Under the pieces are notes generated by a model, which was not told the origin of the DNA, searched no databases, and was given only the letters and a program-made list of their open reading frames with translations. DNA of 64,000 nucleotides from an uncultured Acidobacteriaceae bacterium (GTDB lineage: Bacteria; Acidobacteriota; Terriglobia; Terriglobales; Acidobacteriaceae), in the NCBI GenBank assembly GCA_937879855.1, contig CALFMO010000066.1, positions 1-64,000 of the forward strand. Direction: 5' to 3'. This document shows positions 61,832-64,000 of this stretch, piece by piece (the stretch's first letter is position 1; the number at the start of each line of letters is the position of its first letter). The position numbers and the translations under genes are program-made.

Positions 61832-62986
61832 ATGAAACCAAACAACTGCGCATCACTGTTGGGGATCGTTCTCTCACTGGTCATCGCGGCCGGATGTGGC
61901 GGTGGGAGCACGAGCACAAGGACCAGCAACGGCGGCGGCGGGAGAGGCCCCGTGACCGCTTCCGTCAGCACCACGATCAAAGTCGGTACTGCGCCCAGCG
62001 CAATCGCGGCCGACTCCACCGCAAACAAAATCTACGTCGCAGATTTTGGTACGCAGCCCGCAGTCTCGGGCACCCAGTTTTGCTCGCCGACAGGGGCGGA
62101 TATAGCGGTTATTGACGGGGTCACGGGGTCCACTACCTCTACCTCAGTTCCGTTTGGCTTCGTGCCTGGGCAAACCAATCCAATCGCCGTGGCTCTGAAT
62201 CCCTCTAACCACACCATCGACGTCGTCGTTAGGGAATGGGGGGTAAATTGGACCGGTAAGGGCTGTGTCCACATGATCGATCGAGTCCTGGCAATCGACA
62301 GCTCAACGTTCGCCCTCAACGGGTTCATCTCCCTATGGCTTGACAGTGGTGTTGCAGGCGTAGCAGGCATCGACGTCAACCAGACAACCGGCAGCACCTA
62401 CGTCACGCATGAAGGGTTTGTTTCTGGCCAGAACGTCGGCATCGTTGATGACATAGGTGTGACCACTATCTCGGTCGGGACGAAGCCCGCCGGTGTCGCC
62501 GTCAACACGACAACGAACAAGCTATATGTTGCGAATACCGGCAGCAACGACATCAGCGTCATTGACGGCGCTAGCAACTCGGTGGTCGCGACGATCACAG
62601 ATCCAAACGCAGTTCTTCCCGTTGCAGTCGCGGTGAATCCCACGACGAACACGATCTACGTGGCGAACTCGCAAAGCAACAACGTTACCGTGATTGACAG
62701 TGCCACCGACTCGGTTACGGCGACGATCCCGGTTGGGACGGCGCCTTCTGGCGTGGACGTGGATTCGCAAACGAACTTCATCTACGTCGCGAACGCGGGT
62801 AACGCGCAGAGCGGCAATCCGGGCAACATTATCGTGATTAACGGCAAGACGAACGCCATGCAAACTCTGACGGACTCGAACGCGAAGAATCCAGTCGCGG
62901 TTGCTGTGAACCCAACCACCAACAAGATTTACGTAGCGAATTCCGGCAGCAACAATGTCACGGTGATTGACGGTGCGCATGACTGA
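61832..62986 (+). CDS. Lipoprotein with YVTN-type beta-propeller repeats
   Basis: From an ATG at 61832 (RBS AAGGAAG) the 384-residue protein has a lipoprotein signal with lipobox VIAAGC followed by a Gly/Ser linker. Repeated blades then follow of the form KPAGVAVNTTTNKLYVANTG, SNDISVIDG, AVAVNPTTNTIYVANSQSN and NVTVIDS. About five blades are clear, so the propeller may be complete or slightly short at the C-terminus. Such proteins bind partners at the outer envelope. It follows the two secreted proteins. Confidence 0.85.
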   Translation: MKPNNCASLLGIVLSLVIAAGCGGGSTSTRTSNGGGGRGPVTASVSTTIKVGTAPSAIAADSTANKIYVADFGTQPAVSGTQFCSPTGADIAVIDGVTGSTTSTSVPFGFVPGQTNPIAVALNPSNHTIDVVVREWGVNWTGKGCVHMIDRVLAIDSSTFALNGFISLWLDSGVAGVAGIDVNQTTGSTYVTHEGFVSGQNVGIVDDIGVTTISVGTKPAGVAVNTTTNKLYVANTGSNDISVIDGASNSVVATITDPNAVLPVAVAVNPTTNTIYVANSQSNNVTVIDSATDSVTATIPVGTAPSGVDVDSQTNFIYVANAGNAQSGNPGNIIVINGKTNAMQTLTDSNAKNPVAVAVNPTTNKIYVANSGSNNVTVIDGAHD

Positions 62987-63061
62987 TACGAAAATGCCAG
63001 TTGAAGCTGAGCAAAGGCGCGAGAGAAATTGATGCGACACTCAAACCACTGAGGTTTCTAC

Positions 63062-63418
63062 ATGGTCCTCACACCTCGGTCAACGCTCGGGATTATCCCA
63101 GTTGCCATGTTTGTTGCTGTCACCTTTGGTTGTGGTAGCGGTAGCTCCTCGACGCCTAATCCCGTTCCTGCTATTTCAAGTATCTCTCCGAGCACTGCGA
63201 CGCGTGGAGGGCCGTTATTTACATTAACGGTTAACGGATCGAATTTTGTCTCGGGCGCAGCCGTACAATGGAGCGGGAGCGCCCGGCAAACCACGTTTGT
63301 GAATGCCCAGCAGGTCACTGCTCAAATTTCAGCTGATGACATTTCGGTAGCTGTCAGGACGATGTGCCCGCGCTCCCGGATTGCTTTACGCGCGTCATTT
63401 GGCGTATCGCCGTCATAG
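63062..63418 (+). pseudogene. TIG/IPT-domain lipoprotein, truncated
   Basis: The frame begins with a lipoprotein signal (IIPVAMFVAVTFGCGSGSSS) and the start of an IPT/TIG domain (PAISSISPSTATRGGPLFTL, VNGSNFVSGAAVQWSGSA, TTFVNAQQVTAQISADDI). After about residue 93 it runs into sequence that is the antisense of a helicase gene. TIG proteins of this type usually continue with more repeats, so the 3-prime end has been lost at about 63340. Confidence 0.65.
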
Positions 63419-63867
63419 GTGAACACTCCAAAGGAGTCATTGAGGCGGGTGGCCAAATCATCCAATTCAGCCAACTGGTCCTGGGCCAGAGCTTTGGTGG
63501 GAAAGAGATAAAGAGCTCGGGTGTCGGGATTCTCCAGCACCGCGTTCAGTACCGGAAGGTTGTAGCAAAGCGTCTTGCCCGATGCTGTGGGCGTCACTAC
63601 AATGACGTTTCTCCCCTCATGTACCAACTCGGCTGTGGCGGCCTGGTGTGAATACAGTTCTCGGATTCCCTTGGCCCCATAAGCCTCAGACAAAGTACTT
63701 GCCACCCATCCTGGCACGGGACGAAACTTAGCTTCTCGGGCCGGAATCTGGCGCACTGCGGTTAGGACTTCGTCTCTGTGGTACCGTGCAACCAGCGTCC
63801 CTAGAATCTCCTGAACGGTATCGATAGTTGCGTTGGATCGAGGGGCCAGGGCTTGGGAGATGGTCAT
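63322..63867 (-). pseudogene. N-terminal fragment of a DEAD-box helicase (YprA/MrfA-like)
   Basis: The 181-residue frame holds an N-terminal region and the first helicase motifs: ELYSHQAATAELVHEGRNVI (Q-motif area), VVTPTASGKTLCYNLPVLNA (motif I) and LYLFPTKALAQDQLAELDDL (motif Ia). It breaks off after ARKAIRERGHIVLT, before motif II. Relatives of the DUF1998-containing MrfA/YprA type are over 700 residues. The break coincides with that of the TIG lipoprotein on the other strand, so one deletion cut both. Confidence 0.7.
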
Positions 63868-64000
63868 GCAGCGCTCCGCAAATATATTCGCTTGTTATTC
63901 GCTATAGAGCTTAGCACTTCTTCGTGTCCCAAGCAATATTGAAGCTAACTTCGAGCCGAAGAGCGCGATCTTCAGCGCAAAGCTCCTGGCTGAGCCTCGC
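63868..64000. other. Window end, no feature
   Basis: The last 133 bases hold the upstream side of the helicase fragment and no recognisable gene. Confidence 0.3.

Overview
The window looks like a chromosomal accessory region of a soil or sediment Acidobacteriota (Terriglobia-like) bacterium. This is inferred from gene content: two roughly 1190-residue Oar-type TonB-dependent receptors with N-terminal carboxypeptidase-regulatory domains, several CRTAC1/ASPIC-UnbV proteins, multihaem cytochromes fused to TPRs, a reaction-centre-type cytochrome c, CadC-like regulators fused to TPRs, and two GH29 fucosidases. I saw no rRNA, tRNA or CRISPR array.

Layout. 0-3 kb holds recombination genes: a serine recombinase, a DHp-only kinase-like protein, and a tyrosine recombinase with a small Cys-rich partner. 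3-5.3 kb is an isolated Wzc-like tyrosine autokinase. 5.7-8.2 kb is a phage packaging remnant (TerL plus a TerS-like fragment), followed by a hairpin-rich stretch. 8.7-13 kb is a gene graveyard: a nucleotidyltransferase pair with compensating frameshifts, receiver-domain remnants, a PilZ gene and other broken small genes. 13-20 kb has a GH13 amylase-type enzyme, a TonB receptor and a divergent membrane regulator-like protein. 20-23.3 kb has a DUF2784 gene with a nonsense codon, an ArsA fragment, an intact FitA/VapC-type toxin-antitoxin pair and a truncated IS481-like element. 23.4-26.6 kb is the most unusual part: a minus-strand set made of a PqqD-like protein with 14-residue repeats, an ATP-grasp ligase and a DddA-like deaminase-domain protein.

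27-36 kb and 52.6-56.7 kb together look like an L-fucose utilisation system. It has a LacI regulator, two secreted GH29 fucosidases, a TonB receptor, an L-fuconate-dehydratase-like enolase, a mutarotase, an L-fucose-dehydrogenase-like SDR, and a broken fumarylacetoacetase-family hydrolase that would fit the last step. Sequence motifs shared by the LacI promoter and the receptor promoter support co-regulation. Between them, 36.4-50.5 kb is a block of exported TPR proteins, multihaem cytochromes and CRTAC1 beta-propeller proteins. 57-58.3 kb is a second tyrosine integrase, 58.6-60.4 kb a CadC-TPR regulator, and 60.6-63.4 kb a series of secreted proteins and lipoproteins, ending in a tail-to-tail junction between a truncated TIG lipoprotein and a truncated DEAD-box helicase.

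Many genes carry one- or two-base frameshifts or in-frame stops, while several very long genes are intact. Real decay of an accessory region is the simplest reading, but assembly errors cannot be excluded from sequence alone.
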